A stretch of 64,000 bases of DNA from Comamonas sp. SCN 65-56 (GCF_001724135.1 NZ_MEDS01000004.1:1-64000), one strand, 5' to 3'; positions 28,931 to 38,228 are shown, numbered from the stretch's first letter. Translations and numbers: made by a program. The notes: generated by a model from the letters alone, not told the origin.

Positions 28931-29650
28931 ATGCGTCTGCGCCGCTTGCGTCGTCGTTTTGCGCTGACCGGTCCGCGACTGGCGGTGCGCCGCGCCATGC
29001 CCTGGCCCTTGCGCTGGCTGGCGGCGGCACTGGTGCTGGGCCTGAGCGCTGCCGTGGCGCTGTGGGCGTTTGAATTCGGCAAATCACTGGCCGGACTGGA
29101 CGCGGGCGCACGCCAGGAGCTGAAATACCTGCGCACCGAATCCAGAGACCTGCACGCCCAGATCAGCCGCATGAAAGAGGGCGCGATCGCCGCCGAGAGC
29201 CTGCGCGTCACGGAGCGGGCCGCGATGGACACGCTGGCCGAGCGCTTGCGCCAGCTCGAAGCCGACAACCGCAGCCTGCGCGACGACCTGGCCTTCTTCG
29301 AAAAACTCATCCCCGCGTCGTCCGGCAAGGGCGCCGCCATGGATATCCGCGGCCTTCAGGCCGAGCTCATGGGCGGCGGCGTGCAGCTGCGCTGGCAGGT
29401 GCTGGTGATACAGCCGATGCGCAATGCGCCGGAGTTCAAGGGCCAGCTGGAACTGCTGCTGGCAGGATTGCGCGATGGCAAGCCGTGGACCTCCGATCCT
29501 CCGGCAGTGGCACGCCCGCTGCAGCTGCAGCAGTACCGGCGCGTGGAAGGCGTGGTGCAGGTGCCCGAGCGGGCTGTGGTAAAAACCGTCACCGTCCGCC
29601 TGACGCAGGAGGGCTCGGTGCGAGCCCTGCAAACGGTGAATCTGGAATGA
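28931..29650 (+). CDS. DUF6776-like single-pass membrane protein
   Basis: A 239-residue protein. A basic N-terminus (RLRRLRRRFALTGPR) precedes one membrane helix at about 27-47 (LRWLAAALVLGLSAAVALWA), after which a coiled-coil stretch runs to about 125 (ARQELKYLRTESRDLHAQIS; ERLRQLEADNRSLRDDLAFF). The remainder is a beta-rich domain (GVQLRWQVLVIQPMRNAPEF). It resembles a widely conserved betaproteobacterial protein of unknown function always found beside a bactofilin, so an envelope or cytoskeleton-linked role is likely, though not shown. It runs with the bactofilin gene (three-base gap). Confidence 0.78.
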   Translation: MRLRRLRRRFALTGPRLAVRRAMPWPLRWLAAALVLGLSAAVALWAFEFGKSLAGLDAGARQELKYLRTESRDLHAQISRMKEGAIAAESLRVTERAAMDTLAERLRQLEADNRSLRDDLAFFEKLIPASSGKGAAMDIRGLQAELMGGGVQLRWQVLVIQPMRNAPEFKGQLELLLAGLRDGKPWTSDPPAVARPLQLQQYRRVEGVVQVPERAVVKTVTVRLTQEGSVRALQTVNLE

Positions 29651-29653
29651 CCC

Positions 29654-30103
29654 ATGGCCGCGGATGCGCCTGACGCGTCTTCGCCACCTGCTGGAGCCCA
29701 GCCCATGTTTTCGCGCAAGAAACCTCTGCTCATCAAGACCCTGATCGCGCGCGGTACCAGCGTGCAGGGGGATATCACCTTCACCGATGGCTTGCGCATC
29801 GATGGTGAGGTGTGCGGCGATGTGCGGGCCGAGGGCGAGCACAGCATCGTCGTCATCTCCGAGTCGGCCAAGGTGCGCGGCGCCATCGTGGCGGCGCACG
29901 CGATCATCGATGGCGTGGTGGACGGCCCGGTGCATGTGCGTGACCTGCTGGAGCTGCAGCCACGCGCACGCGTGACCGGCGATGTGCACTACAAGGCGCT
30001 GGAGATGCACCAGGGGGCCGTGATTTCCGGTCAGATGTGCCCCGTGGGCGATGTTTTGGCGGACGACAAACCCGCCCTCAAGCTGGCCGCGACCTCCGGT
30101 TGA
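29654..30103 (+). CDS. Bactofilin (polymer-forming cytoskeletal protein)
   Basis: A 149-residue protein with the bactofilin (DUF583) right-handed beta-helix core: TLIARGTSVQGDITFTDGLR, IDGEVCGDVRAEGE, VVISESAKVRGAIVAAHAII and ALEMHQGAVISG show the repeating strand pattern. Disordered Ala/Pro-rich N-terminal and short C-terminal tails flank it, as usual. Bactofilins polymerise without nucleotide and position cell-wall enzymes; an M23 peptidase gene lies nearby (31762-33129). A start at the internal ATG 29705 (MFSRKK) is also possible, with GGAG ahead of it. Confidence 0.88.
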   Translation: MAADAPDASSPPAGAQPMFSRKKPLLIKTLIARGTSVQGDITFTDGLRIDGEVCGDVRAEGEHSIVVISESAKVRGAIVAAHAIIDGVVDGPVHVRDLLELQPRARVTGDVHYKALEMHQGAVISGQMCPVGDVLADDKPALKLAATSG

Positions 30104-30172
30104 GCGGCGGTGCCGGCAGAAAAGCCGGCCTTGGTCTACCATCCAGCCCTTTCGTGCCTGTGAGGACGTTTC

Positions 30173-30526
30173 GTGACTGCAAACCTGCCGATCCCAATTC
30201 AAATGAGCGATGGCGCGGCTGCGCGGGTGGCCCACTTGGTGGCGGCAGAAGGCAACCCGGCGCTCAAGCTGCGGGTGCTGGTGCAGGGCGGCGGATGTTC
30301 CGGCATGCAATACAAGTTTTCGCTCGATGCCGACAGCCGCGAAGGCGATACCACGCTGGTCAAGAATGGTGCGACGCTGGTGATCGATGCCTTGAGCTAC
30401 CCGTTTCTCGAGGGCGCGGAAATCGACTGCGAGCAGAGCTTGCAAGGCGCGCAGTTTGTCGTGCGCAACCCCAACGCCGAGGCGACCTGCGGTTGCGGCA
30501 CGAGTTTTTCGCCGGCCGGTTGCTGA
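30173..30526 (+). CDS. erpA: Iron-sulfur cluster insertion protein ErpA
   Basis: A 117-residue A-type carrier. The three cluster-binding cysteines sit in VLVQGGGCSGMQYKF and ATCGCGTSFSPAGC near the C-terminus, the standard C-x(n)-C-x-C pattern. ErpA delivers Fe-S clusters to apoproteins such as IspH, which is also encoded in this window. Translation starts at GTG 30173. A terminator follows 26 bases after the stop. Confidence 0.93.
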   Translation: MTANLPIPIQMSDGAAARVAHLVAAEGNPALKLRVLVQGGGCSGMQYKFSLDADSREGDTTLVKNGATLVIDALSYPFLEGAEIDCEQSLQGAQFVVRNPNAEATCGCGTSFSPAGC

Positions 30527-30551
30527 GAGCTGCGCATGCCGATGGCATCAG

Positions 30552-30574
30552 GCCGCCGTGAGGGCGGCTTTTTT
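30552..30574 (+). terminator. Intrinsic terminator after erpA
   Basis: GCCGCC (30552-30557) pairs with GGCGGC (30563-30568) around GTGAG, followed by six T residues. It sits between convergent erpA and anmK and could serve erpA; the reverse strand lacks a T-run. Confidence 0.85.
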
Positions 30575-30601
30575 GTGCCGGCACCGCGCTGACGCAGTGA
30601 T

Positions 30602-31729
30602 TCACGCAGGGTAGATGGCCCCGAGCACACGCGGGCCGCGGGCACCCGTCACCGCGGCCAGATTGCCCGGAAGGCCGTCGATGCAGCGCTGGGCCAGCCA
30701 GGCGAAGGCGGCCGCCTCCACCTGTTGCGCCGGCAGACCGTGGTCGTCCGAGACATCCACCCGCAGGCCGGAAAGCAGGGCACTCAACCGCTGCAGCAGA
30801 GCCGTGTTGCGCGCGCCGCCGCCGCAGACGATGAGCGTGGTGGCACCGGCGGCGTGGCGCTGCACATCGGCCGCGCAGGTACGCGCCGTCAGTTCCAGCA
30901 GGGTGGCTTGCACGTCCTCGGGGCGTGCGTTCGCGGCGCCGCTCGCCTGCAGGTGGGTGGCAAGCCATTGCGGGTGAAACAGGTTGCGCCCGGTGCTCTT
31001 GGGCGGCGCCTGGGCAAAAAACGGCTCGGCCAGCAGCGCGCGCAACAGGGCGGGGAGCACGTGCCCGCTGCGCGCCCAGCGGCCTTCGGCGTCGTAGGGC
31101 TTGCCGGTGTGCGCCTGGCACCAGCCGTCCATCAGCACGTTGCCGGGGCCGCAATCCAGGCCCGCGGTCGTGCCATCGGCGGCCAGAATGCTCAGGTTGG
31201 CCATGCCGCCAATGTTGAGTACCGCGACGGTTTGCCCCGGCTGGCCGAAGACATGGCGATGGAACGCCGGAACCAGCGGCGCACCCTGCCCGCCAGCGGC
31301 GACGTCGCGGCTGCGCAGGTCGGCGACCACCGTGATGCCGGTCAGCTCGGCCAGCAGGGCGGGGTTGTTCAATTGCAGCGTGTAGCCTGTGCCGTCAAAG
31401 GCCTGGGGCTGGTGGCGCACGGTCTGCCCATGGGCGCCGATGGCCTCGACCTCATGGGCTGGCAGCCCGGCCTGTGCCAGCAGGCGCTGCACGACGGCGG
31501 CATACGTGCGCGCCAGCGCGTTGGCGGCCAACTGGGCGCGGTGCAGTTCGTTGCTGCCACTGCGGTTGAGGGCGAGCAGTTCTGCTTTCAATTCAGGAGC
31601 TAGCGACGCAGATGCAGACTGCGCTACACGGCATTTTTCTTCAGATAAATCCGCAAGCACACCGTCCACTCCATCGAGCGAGGTGCCGGACATCAGCCCG
31701 ATGAACCAGCGCGGAGTGTGTGCGCCCAT
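30602..31729 (-). CDS. anmK: Anhydro-N-acetylmuramic acid kinase
   Basis: A 375-residue AnmK kinase that opens and phosphorylates 1,6-anhydro-MurNAc to MurNAc-6-P for cell-wall recycling. ATP loop FIGLMSGTSLDGVDGVLADL at the N-terminus; ASKHA-fold motifs LQLNNPALLAELTGITVVAD, NIGGMANLSIL, LDCGPGNVLMDGWC and VCGGGARNTALL follow. About 20 residues after the ATP loop (EEKCRVAQSASASLAPEL) are encoded by a dispersed repeat copy (31588-31650). The gene is followed upstream by the M23 peptidase, also a wall enzyme. Confidence 0.95.
   Translation of the reverse strand: MGAHTPRWFIGLMSGTSLDGVDGVLADLSEEKCRVAQSASASLAPELKAELLALNRSGSNELHRAQLAANALARTYAAVVQRLLAQAGLPAHEVEAIGAHGQTVRHQPQAFDGTGYTLQLNNPALLAELTGITVVADLRSRDVAAGGQGAPLVPAFHRHVFGQPGQTVAVLNIGGMANLSILAADGTTAGLDCGPGNVLMDGWCQAHTGKPYDAEGRWARSGHVLPALLRALLAEPFFAQAPPKSTGRNLFHPQWLATHLQASGAANARPEDVQATLLELTARTCAADVQRHAAGATTLIVCGGGARNTALLQRLSALLSGLRVDVSDDHGLPAQQVEAAAFAWLAQRCIDGLPGNLAAVTGARGPRVLGAIYPA
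31588..31650 (+). repeat. Dispersed repeat, copy 5 (inside anmK, antisense)
   Basis: The plus strand reads CAGGAGCTAGCGACGCAGAT and TGCGCTACACGGCATTTTTC, then TTCAGATAAA. It is read in frame in anmK and translates as part of LSEEKCRVAQSASASLA. Confidence 0.55.
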
Positions 31730-31761
31730 GGGCTGCGGGCGTGGGCGGGATGAGCGCGTGC

Positions 31762-33129
31762 TCAGTCGGCCCGCGCGGTCAGCAGGGTCTGGTCGGCGGC
31801 CGACAGTTCGATGCGCATCTGCGCGGCCAGGCGGTCAAACGCCGGTCGCTGAGACTGGGCAATCGGCGCGGCCTCCTGGCTGCGCAGCGCGGTGGCCATG
31901 GGATCGACCTGCTTGCCATGGTCCTTGAACTCGAAGTGCAGGTGCGGCCCGGTGGCCCAGCCGGTCTGGCCGACGGCGCCAATCGTCTGCCCTTGCGAGA
32001 CCGCCTGGCCCTGGCGCACGTCGATGCGGCTCAGGTGAGCGTAGACCGTCTCGTGCTGGTTGGCATGCTGAATGTGCACGACGTTGCCGTAGCCGTTCTG
32101 CACGCCGGCAAAGCTCACCGTGCCGTCGCCTATGGTGCGCACCGGCGTGCCCGAGGGGGCGGCCAGATCGGTGCCCAGGTGGGCGCGCCAGGTTTGCAGG
32201 ATGGGGTGAAAGCGCATCTTGAAGCTGCTCGTCACGCGCGTGAAGGCGACGGGCGAGGTGAGGTAGGCGCGGTTCATGCTGTGGCCGTCCAGCGTGTAGT
32301 ACGCGCCTTTGGCCTGGGGGCTGTCCTGGAACCAGACGGCGCTGTAGGTCTTGCCGTTGTTGAAGAACTCGGCGCTCAGCACGCGGCCGGTGCGCATGGG
32401 CTCGCCGTCGGCTTCGAGCGATTCGTACACCACGCTGAAATGGTCGCCCTTGCGCAGGGCACGGCGAAAATCGATGCTGCCGGAAAAGAGTTCCGCCAGT
32501 TGCACGGCCACCGCGTCGGGGATGTTGGCGGCATCGGTGGCTGCAAACAGCGAGCTGGTGATGGCGCCGCTGCCCAGGCGTGTGCCCACGCTGAGCGGCG
32601 CGCTCTCGATGCGCGAGGCAAAGGTGCCACCTTCCTGGCGCTGCACGACCAGGCGCTTGAACGTGCCGCTGTCGTCGGGCGCCCAGCGTGCGGTCAAGCG
32701 GATCAGCGCCTGATCGCTGCCGGCTTCGGCCGACAGCACGCGGCCGGCGCGCCCCAGCAGGTTTTGCTGGCTGAGCGCGTCGCTGCGCAGGAAGCCGGAG
32801 GCGACCGGGTCGGCAATGCCCAGGCGCTGCAGGATGGCCTCGGGCGTGTCATTGCTGCGCGTAATGTCCGAGCGATAGAGTGCCAGAGCGCCGATGCCGG
32901 ACAGATCGGCGAGTTCGGTATCCACCGCCAGCGAGGGAACGCTTTCGGTGATGGTGACCATGGGCAGGTCCGCAGGGTCCGGGCCGAGGGATGCCACTGC
33001 AAAGGCACCGCCGCCGCCGGTGAGCAGCGCGGCGGCCAGGATGGCGGTGATGCGTTGGGGGTGTTTCTGGACCGAAACCTTGAGTGAACTCAGAAATGCC
33101 GTAGCGGCGTTGTTCAATCCGTTGGTCAA
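31762..33129 (-). CDS. M23-family metallopeptidase (MepM-like cell-wall hydrolase)
   Basis: A 455-residue membrane-anchored wall peptidase. A single N-terminal helix at about 28-48 (ITAILAAALLTGGGGAFAVA) is followed by a linker, an OapA/LysM-like region (about 80-280), and a C-terminal LytM domain: HPILQTWRAHLGTDLAAPSG with the zinc ligands HxxxD, IQHANQHETVYAHLSRI, and ATGPHLHFEF with the final HxH. It cleaves peptidoglycan cross-links during growth. It is divergent from tyrS and upstream of anmK on the same strand. Confidence 0.92.
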   Translation of the reverse strand: MTNGLNNAATAFLSSLKVSVQKHPQRITAILAAALLTGGGGAFAVASLGPDPADLPMVTITESVPSLAVDTELADLSGIGALALYRSDITRSNDTPEAILQRLGIADPVASGFLRSDALSQQNLLGRAGRVLSAEAGSDQALIRLTARWAPDDSGTFKRLVVQRQEGGTFASRIESAPLSVGTRLGSGAITSSLFAATDAANIPDAVAVQLAELFSGSIDFRRALRKGDHFSVVYESLEADGEPMRTGRVLSAEFFNNGKTYSAVWFQDSPQAKGAYYTLDGHSMNRAYLTSPVAFTRVTSSFKMRFHPILQTWRAHLGTDLAAPSGTPVRTIGDGTVSFAGVQNGYGNVVHIQHANQHETVYAHLSRIDVRQGQAVSQGQTIGAVGQTGWATGPHLHFEFKDHGKQVDPMATALRSQEAAPIAQSQRPAFDRLAAQMRIELSAADQTLLTARAD

Positions 33130-33316
33130 TCTCGGCCCCAGGCAAATGGGCGCCAGCGCTGCGGCATCATGCAGGTGCTCGCTTGCAGTGTGGCGACAAA
33201 AAACGAAGGTGGCGGTGCGACAGCGGCCTGCCGAAACAGGTGGTCACTAGAATCCGCCACTGCGAAAACCGCAAGAGTATAGTCTTCCCGCCTTGCGCAC
33301 CAGCGCGAAAACCCTT

Positions 33317-34549
33317 ATGAATCAGCCTGTTGTTACAAAATACCCGGTCACGGACGGCGTGCGCCATGCGCTGGAAATCTCCCTGCGCGGCGCCAGCGAA
33401 CTGCTGCCGCAGCACGACTGGACGCAAAAGCTGGCGCGCTCCGAAGCCACCGGCCAGCCGCTGCGCATCAAGCTCGGGCTGGATCCGACGGCGCCCGACA
33501 TTCATATCGGTCACACCGTGGTGCTCAACAAGATGCGCCAGCTGCAGGATTTGGGCCATCAGGTGATTTTTCTGATCGGTGACTTCACCACCCTGATCGG
33601 CGACCCCTCCGGGCGCAACGCCACGCGCCCGCCGCTGACCGCCGAGCAAATCCGCACCAATGCCGAGACCTATTTCGACCAGGCCAGGCTGGTGCTGGAT
33701 GAGTCGAAAACCGAGATCCGCTACAACAGCGAATGGAGCGATCCGCTGGGCGCGCGCGGCATGATCCAGCTGGCCGCCAGGTACACCGTGGCGCGCATGA
33801 TGGAACGCGACGACTTTGACAAGCGCTTCAAGGCCGGGCAGTCGATCAGCGTGCACGAATTCCTCTACCCGCTGATGCAGGGCTACGACTCGGTGGCGCT
33901 CAAGAGCGATCTGGAGCTGGGTGGCACCGACCAGAAATTCAACCTGCTGGTAGGGCGGCACCTGCAGCAGGAATACGGCCAGGAGCCGCAGTGCATCCTG
34001 ACCATGCCGCTGCTGGTGGGGCTGGACGGCGTGGACAAGATGTCCAAGAGCAAGAACAACTACATTGGCATCACCGAAGAGGCCAATTCGATGTTCGCCA
34101 AGGTGCTCTCGATCTCGGATGATTTGATGTGGGACTGGTACACGCTGCTGTCGTTCAAGAGTCTGGCAGAGATTGCGGCCTTGAAAAAAGAGGTAGCGGG
34201 TGGGCGCAACCCCAAGGATGCGAAGGTGATGCTGGCCCGGGAGATCACCACGCGCTTTCACAACGCGGCAGCCGCCGATGCGGCCGAGCAGGATTTTGCC
34301 AACCGCGCCAAGGGCGGCATTCCGGACGATATCCCGCAGGTGCGCCTCTCGGGCGCGCCGCTGGGCGTGGGCGCCTTGCTGAAGCAGGCCGGGCTTGCGC
34401 CTTCGACGAGCGAGGCGAACCGCCTGATCGACGGCGGCGGCGTGCGCGTCGATGGCGCCAGCGTGAGCGACAAGGCGCTCAAGCTCGCCGCGGGCAGCTA
34501 TGTGGTGCAGGTCGGCAAGCGCAAGTTCGCGCGGGTGCTGCTGTCATGA
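33317..34549 (+). CDS. tyrS: Tyrosyl-tRNA synthetase
   Basis: A 410-residue class I synthetase of the TyrRS-Z type. HIGH motif [19 protein letters not shown] motif [13 protein letters not shown], and a C-terminal S4-like RNA-binding domain [18 protein letters not shown]. The ATG at 33317 gives [13 protein letters not shown]; an upstream TTG in the same frame is less likely. The stop overlaps the glmU start (TCATGA), coupling the two genes. Confidence 0.96.
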   Translation: MNQPVVTKYPVTDGVRHALEISLRGASELLPQHDWTQKLARSEATGQPLRIKLGLDPTAPDIHIGHTVVLNKMRQLQDLGHQVIFLIGDFTTLIGDPSGRNATRPPLTAEQIRTNAETYFDQARLVLDESKTEIRYNSEWSDPLGARGMIQLAARYTVARMMERDDFDKRFKAGQSISVHEFLYPLMQGYDSVALKSDLELGGTDQKFNLLVGRHLQQEYGQEPQCILTMPLLVGLDGVDKMSKSKNNYIGITEEANSMFAKVLSISDDLMWDWYTLLSFKSLAEIAALKKEVAGGRNPKDAKVMLAREITTRFHNAAAADAAEQDFANRAKGGIPDDIPQVRLSGAPLGVGALLKQAGLAPSTSEANRLIDGGGVRVDGASVSDKALKLAAGSYVVQVGKRKFARVLLS

Positions 34550-35979
34550 CCATGCCCGTCGACGTGGTGGTGATGGCCGCGGGCAAGGGCACGCGGATGA
34601 AGAGCCGGATCCCGAAGGTGCTGCAGCGCCTCGCCGGGCGGCCGCTGGTGTTTCATGTGCTGGAGCAGGCCGGCGGGCTCAAGGCCAGGCGGGTGGTGCT
34701 GATCACCGGTCATGATGCTATGCAAGTGGAAGCTGCTTGCGTAGGCGTGGCAAGCGCTGAAGGCACATTTGATCTTAAATTTGCACTGCAACAGCCGCAG
34801 CTTGGCACGGGTCATGCTGTGCAGCAGGCGCTGCCGCAACTGCAGGACGACGGGCTGGTGCTGGTGCTGTCGGGCGATGTGCCGCTCACGCAGCGGGATA
34901 CGCTGCAGGCGCTGCTGGCCGCGAGTGGCGGCGCGCGGCTCGCCTTGCTGACGGTGCGCCTGCCGGACCCTGCCGGTTACGGGCGCATCGTGCGCGCCGC
35001 CGGCGGGCAGGTGCAGCGCATCGTCGAGCACAAGGACGCCAGCGACGCCGAGCGCGCCATCGATGAAATCTACAGCGGCATCATGGCCGTGCCCACCCGG
35101 CTGCTGCGGCGCTGGGTAGGCCAGCTCAGGAACGACAACGCGCAGCAGGAGTACTACCTCACCGACGTGGTGGCGCTGGCGGTGGCCGAGGGCGTGCCGG
35201 TGGTGGCGCATTGCATTGACGACGCCGTGCAGGTGGCGGGCGTGAACAACCCTCTGCAGCTGGCCGAGCTGGAGCGGGCCTGTCAGAGGCGCCAGGCCGA
35301 TGCGCTGATGGAGCAGGGCGTGCGCCTGGCGGACCCGGCGCGTTTTGAGCTGCGCGACGATGCGGCGCGTGGCACACGCGGCGAACTCCTCTGCGCGCAG
35401 GATGTGGAGATCGATGTCGGCTGCATCTTCACCGGCCGCGTGGAGCTGGGCGAGGGCGTGCAGGTCGGCGCCTATTGCTGCATTGCCAACGCGGTGATCG
35501 AAGCGGGTGCGGTGATCCAGCCCTTCACCCACATCGACGGCGAAAAGGCCGGGGTTCAGGTGGGTGTGGGCGCGCGGGTCGGTCCCTTCTCGCGGCTGCG
35601 CCCCGGGGCGGTGCTGGGGCGTGCGGTGCACGTGGGCAATTTCGTCGAAATCAAGAATTCGCAACTCGCCGATGGCGCCAAGGCCAACCACCTGGCCTAC
35701 CTCGGCGATGCCAGCGTGGGTGAGCGCGTGAACTACGGCGCGGGCTCGATTACCGCCAACTACGACGGCGTGAACAAGCACCGCACCGTGATCGAGCACG
35801 ACGTGCATGTGGGCAGCAACTGCGTGCTGGTGGCGCCGGTCACCATCGGTGCCGATGGCGTGGTGGGTGCAGGCTCGGTCGTCACCGAAGATGCGCCGCC
35901 GGGCGTGCTCACGCTGGGCCGCGGGCGGCAGGTGAGCAAGACCGAGTGGCACAGGCCCGCCAAGCCGCTGAAAAACTGA
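34546..35979 (+). CDS. glmU: Bifunctional GlmU: N-acetylglucosamine-1-P uridyltransferase / glucosamine-1-P acetyltransferase
   Basis: A 477-residue bifunctional enzyme making UDP-GlcNAc. The N-terminal pyrophosphorylase has [20 protein letters not shown] and [25 protein letters not shown]. The C-terminal left-handed beta-helix acetyltransferase has hexapeptide repeats and NLAYLG-type motifs ([36 protein letters not shown]). Residues about 60-80 ([20 protein letters not shown]) come from a dispersed repeat copy (34722-34783) in an otherwise conserved core. It overlaps the tyrS stop. The glmS gene for the same pathway is about 3 kb downstream. Confidence 0.95.
   Translation: MTMPVDVVVMAAGKGTRMKSRIPKVLQRLAGRPLVFHVLEQAGGLKARRVVLITGHDAMQVEAACVGVASAEGTFDLKFALQQPQLGTGHAVQQALPQLQDDGLVLVLSGDVPLTQRDTLQALLAASGGARLALLTVRLPDPAGYGRIVRAAGGQVQRIVEHKDASDAERAIDEIYSGIMAVPTRLLRRWVGQLRNDNAQQEYYLTDVVALAVAEGVPVVAHCIDDAVQVAGVNNPLQLAELERACQRRQADALMEQGVRLADPARFELRDDAARGTRGELLCAQDVEIDVGCIFTGRVELGEGVQVGAYCCIANAVIEAGAVIQPFTHIDGEKAGVQVGVGARVGPFSRLRPGAVLGRAVHVGNFVEIKNSQLADGAKANHLAYLGDASVGERVNYGAGSITANYDGVNKHRTVIEHDVHVGSNCVLVAPVTIGADGVVGAGSVVTEDAPPGVLTLGRGRQVSKTEWHRPAKPLKN
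34722..34783 (+). repeat. Dispersed repeat, copy 6 (inside glmU)
   Basis: GCTATGCAAGTGGAAGCTGC, TGCGTAGGCGTGGCAAGCGC and GGCACATTTGATCTTAAATT match the family cores in order. Read in frame in the uridyltransferase domain between VLITGHD and [12 protein letters not shown]. Confidence 0.65.
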
Positions 35980-36139
35980 GAGCTTGAGAGGCAATCCCCC
36001 ATGCACGCCCTGCACGCCAAAACACCACCACTCTTCGTTGCAAATACTCGTCATAGCCCGAGCTATGACTGCGTTTTGCGCCTCGATTGGCAGCGTTTTG
36101 ACGCACCTTTCGGGCACGGACAATTTCCTCTCAAGCTCT
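35979..36139. repeat. 161-bp palindromic element downstream of glmU
   Basis: Ends are 13-base perfect inverse repeats (AGAGCTTGAGAGG at 35979-35991; inverse at 36127-36139). The centre has GTCATAGC-ccga-GCTATGAC. It covers the whole gap between glmU and the soluble histidine kinase and overlaps the glmU stop codon. No gene lies in it. Confidence 0.6.
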
Positions 36140-36142
36140 GAG

Positions 36143-36901
36143 ATGACCTCGGACCTCGAGCGCCTCACCGCCGAGCGCGATGCGCTGCGGGCCCGCGTAC
36201 AGGAGCTGACGGCCGCGCAGGACGAGTTTCTGCGCGCCGCGTCGCATGATCTGCGGGCGCCGCTGCGCCATGTCACCTCGTATGCAGCGCTCCTGCGCGA
36301 GGTATTGCAGGAGCTGCCCGAGCCCCCCGACCAGGTGCTGGAGGCGCTGGGCTTTGCCGCCACGATGGAGCGGTCGGCACGCCGCATGGCCGCGATGATC
36401 GACGGCCTGCAGGCCCTGAGCCGCGCAGCGCGCGCGCCCGTGCATCGGGTGCCGGTCGATCTCGCACGCGCGGTGTGGGACGTGGTCGCGGGCTTGCCGC
36501 GTGGCGCCGCCGTGGCGTGGAATGTGGTTCAGCCACTGCCCACCCTGCAGGCCGATCCCGCCTTGCTGCAGCAGCTGCTGCAGCAGTTGCTGGACAACGC
36601 CGCCAAGTTTTCCAGCCGCCAGGCGCCGGCGCGTGTCGACATCGCGCCCGTGGCAGCGCCACCGAAGCGCGTGGCTTTTGCCATCCGTGACAACGGCGTG
36701 GGGTTTGACCCGGCGCATGCGCAAGGCCTGTTTGGCGTGTTCCAGCGCCTGCACCGAGAGGGCGAGTTCGATGGCGTCGGCGCGGGCCTTGCGCTGTGCA
36801 AGCTGATCGCCGAACGCCACGGCGCGCACATCAGCGCCGCTGCGCAGCCAGGCGCGGGCTGCACCATCACGCTGGATTGGCCGGCGCCGCCTGCCGCCTG
36901 A
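36143..36901 (+). CDS. Soluble histidine kinase without sensor domain
   Basis: A 252-residue cytoplasmic kinase. A short N-terminal coiled coil (SDLERLTAERDALRARVQEL) leads directly into HisKA with H-box FLRAASHDLRAPLRHVTSYA, then an ATPase domain with LLDNAAKFSS, AIRDNGVGFDPAHA, GVGAGLALCKLIAERHGAHI. No membrane helices or PAS/GAF domain precede it. SHDLRAPLRH-type H-boxes are typical of phytochrome-like and hybrid kinases, so it may pair with a separate sensor or regulator. No response regulator is adjacent. The start at 36143 is right after the palindromic element; no good ribosome site is seen, so the true start is uncertain. Confidence 0.78.
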   Translation: MTSDLERLTAERDALRARVQELTAAQDEFLRAASHDLRAPLRHVTSYAALLREVLQELPEPPDQVLEALGFAATMERSARRMAAMIDGLQALSRAARAPVHRVPVDLARAVWDVVAGLPRGAAVAWNVVQPLPTLQADPALLQQLLQQLLDNAAKFSSRQAPARVDIAPVAAPPKRVAFAIRDNGVGFDPAHAQGLFGVFQRLHREGEFDGVGAGLALCKLIAERHGAHISAAAQPGAGCTITLDWPAPPAA

Positions 36902-37240
36902 TCAGTCGGCCAAGCCCAGGCGTGCATTCAGGCGTCTGAGCTGCTGGCGCAGCTGCGCGACCTCTTCGATCAGATCGGTGGTGAGCGCGGCCAATTGCGG
37001 GTCGGCGTCAAAGGTGGTCTCAAACTGCGCCAGGCGCCGCGCGCGCACGATGGTGGCGGCGCTGCAGCGCCAGTGGCCAGCCTGCAGCTCGCCTTGCAGC
37101 AGACCGGCGGAAAGCCGCTCGGTCACCCAACTCAGCTGCATGCGACAGGCCTGCGCCAGATCCTGCGCGCTCAGGCAGGGGGCATCACCCAGAATTTCGG
37201 CCACGGCGTGCACTGCGGTCGCAGGGGAATGGTTTGCCAT
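36902..37240 (-). CDS. cbpM: Chaperone modulator CbpM
   Basis: A 112-residue MerR-like fold protein of the CbpM family. LSAQDLAQACRMQLSWVTER is the helix-turn-helix-like N-terminal part; VRARRLAQFETTFDADPQLA and LIEEVAQLRQQLRRLNARL form the C-terminal helices. CbpM binds the J domain of CbpA and inhibits it. The ATG at 37240 with AAGGAG upstream starts one base after the cbpA stop, the standard cbpA-cbpM order, which supports the call. Confidence 0.88.
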   Translation of the reverse strand: MANHSPATAVHAVAEILGDAPCLSAQDLAQACRMQLSWVTERLSAGLLQGELQAGHWRCSAATIVRARRLAQFETTFDADPQLAALTTDLIEEVAQLRQQLRRLNARLGLAD

Positions 37241-37241
37241 T

Positions 37242-38228
37242 TCAAACTCCTTGGGAAGCGCGCGGCGCGAAACCGGCAAAGGCCTGCGCCAGCGTGCGAT
37301 ACGCCTGCTGCTGCGCCTCGGTGTGCGCGGTGGGCAGCACCAGCTGCAGCTCCAGATACAGATCGCCCGGCGTGGCCGCTGGAATGCCGCGCCCTTTCAG
37401 GCGCAGCTTGCGCCCGGGCTTGAAATGCGCGGGCACCGTCACTTCCACGGTGGCGCCGCTCGGGGTTTGCACCTCGATGGGGCCGCCCAGCTCGGCTTCC
37501 CAAGGGGCGACGGGCAGGCGCAGGTACACATCGCGGTCTTGCGTGTGCCAGCGCGCGTCGGGCTTGAACTCCACTTCCAGAAACAGGTCGCCGGCCGGCG
37601 CTGCGCCCAGCCCCGGCCCACCCTGGCCGCTCAAGCGGATGAGCTGGCCTTCGCGCACCCCCTTGGGAATGGCGACCTGCACCTGGCGCTCGTGCTGCAC
37701 CAACCGGCCTTGCGCATCCAGGCGCGCGCCGCGCAGCGTCAGCAGCCGTTCGCCGCCCAGGTAGGCGTCACGCAGTTCGAGCTCGATGCGCGCGTGGTGG
37801 TCCGCACCGCGCTGCGCGCCGCCTTCACCACCAGCACCGCCGCGTGCGCGGCCTGCGGCCTGGCGCGCCTGCGCCGCGTGGCCAAACAATTGTTCGAAGA
37901 AATCGCTGAACCGGGCTTCGTCCATGCCGGTGTCGCCCCCGGGCGCGCCGGAAAATTCGTAGCCCGCATCCCAGTGGGGTGGCGGGCGAAAATCCTGCCC
38001 GCCGGCATGCGCCGCGCCGCTGCCCAGCGCGTCATAGGCGGCGCGTTTCTCCGGGTCGGAGAGCACCGCGTTGGCCTCGTTCACCTCCGCCATGTGCACG
38101 GCGGCGTCTTTTTCCTTGCTGACGTCCGGATGGTATTTGCGTGCCAGCTTGCGATAGGCCTTCTTGATCGCGTCGGCATCGGCAGTGCGTTCCACGCCCA
38201 GTGCCTTGTAGTAGTCCTTGAACTCCAT
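37242..38228 (-). CDS. cbpA: DnaJ-type co-chaperone CbpA
   Basis: A 328-residue DnaJ paralogue. J domain at residues 1-70: EFKDYYKALGVERTADADAI with the HPD motif in RKYHPDVSKEKDAAVHMAEV. A Gly/Ala-rich linker (about 75-140) follows, then two beta-sandwich client-binding domains (LRDAYLGGERLLTLRGARLD; PKGVREGQLIRLSGQGGPGL; VPAHFKPGRKLRLKGRGIPA). No zinc-finger domain is present, which separates CbpA from DnaJ. It stimulates DnaK; CbpM is its partner. Confidence 0.94.
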   Translation of the reverse strand: MEFKDYYKALGVERTADADAIKKAYRKLARKYHPDVSKEKDAAVHMAEVNEANAVLSDPEKRAAYDALGSGAAHAGGQDFRPPPHWDAGYEFSGAPGGDTGMDEARFSDFFEQLFGHAAQARQAAGRARGGAGGEGGAQRGADHHARIELELRDAYLGGERLLTLRGARLDAQGRLVQHERQVQVAIPKGVREGQLIRLSGQGGPGLGAAPAGDLFLEVEFKPDARWHTQDRDVYLRLPVAPWEAELGGPIEVQTPSGATVEVTVPAHFKPGRKLRLKGRGIPAATPGDLYLELQLVLPTAHTEAQQQAYRTLAQAFAGFAPRASQGV

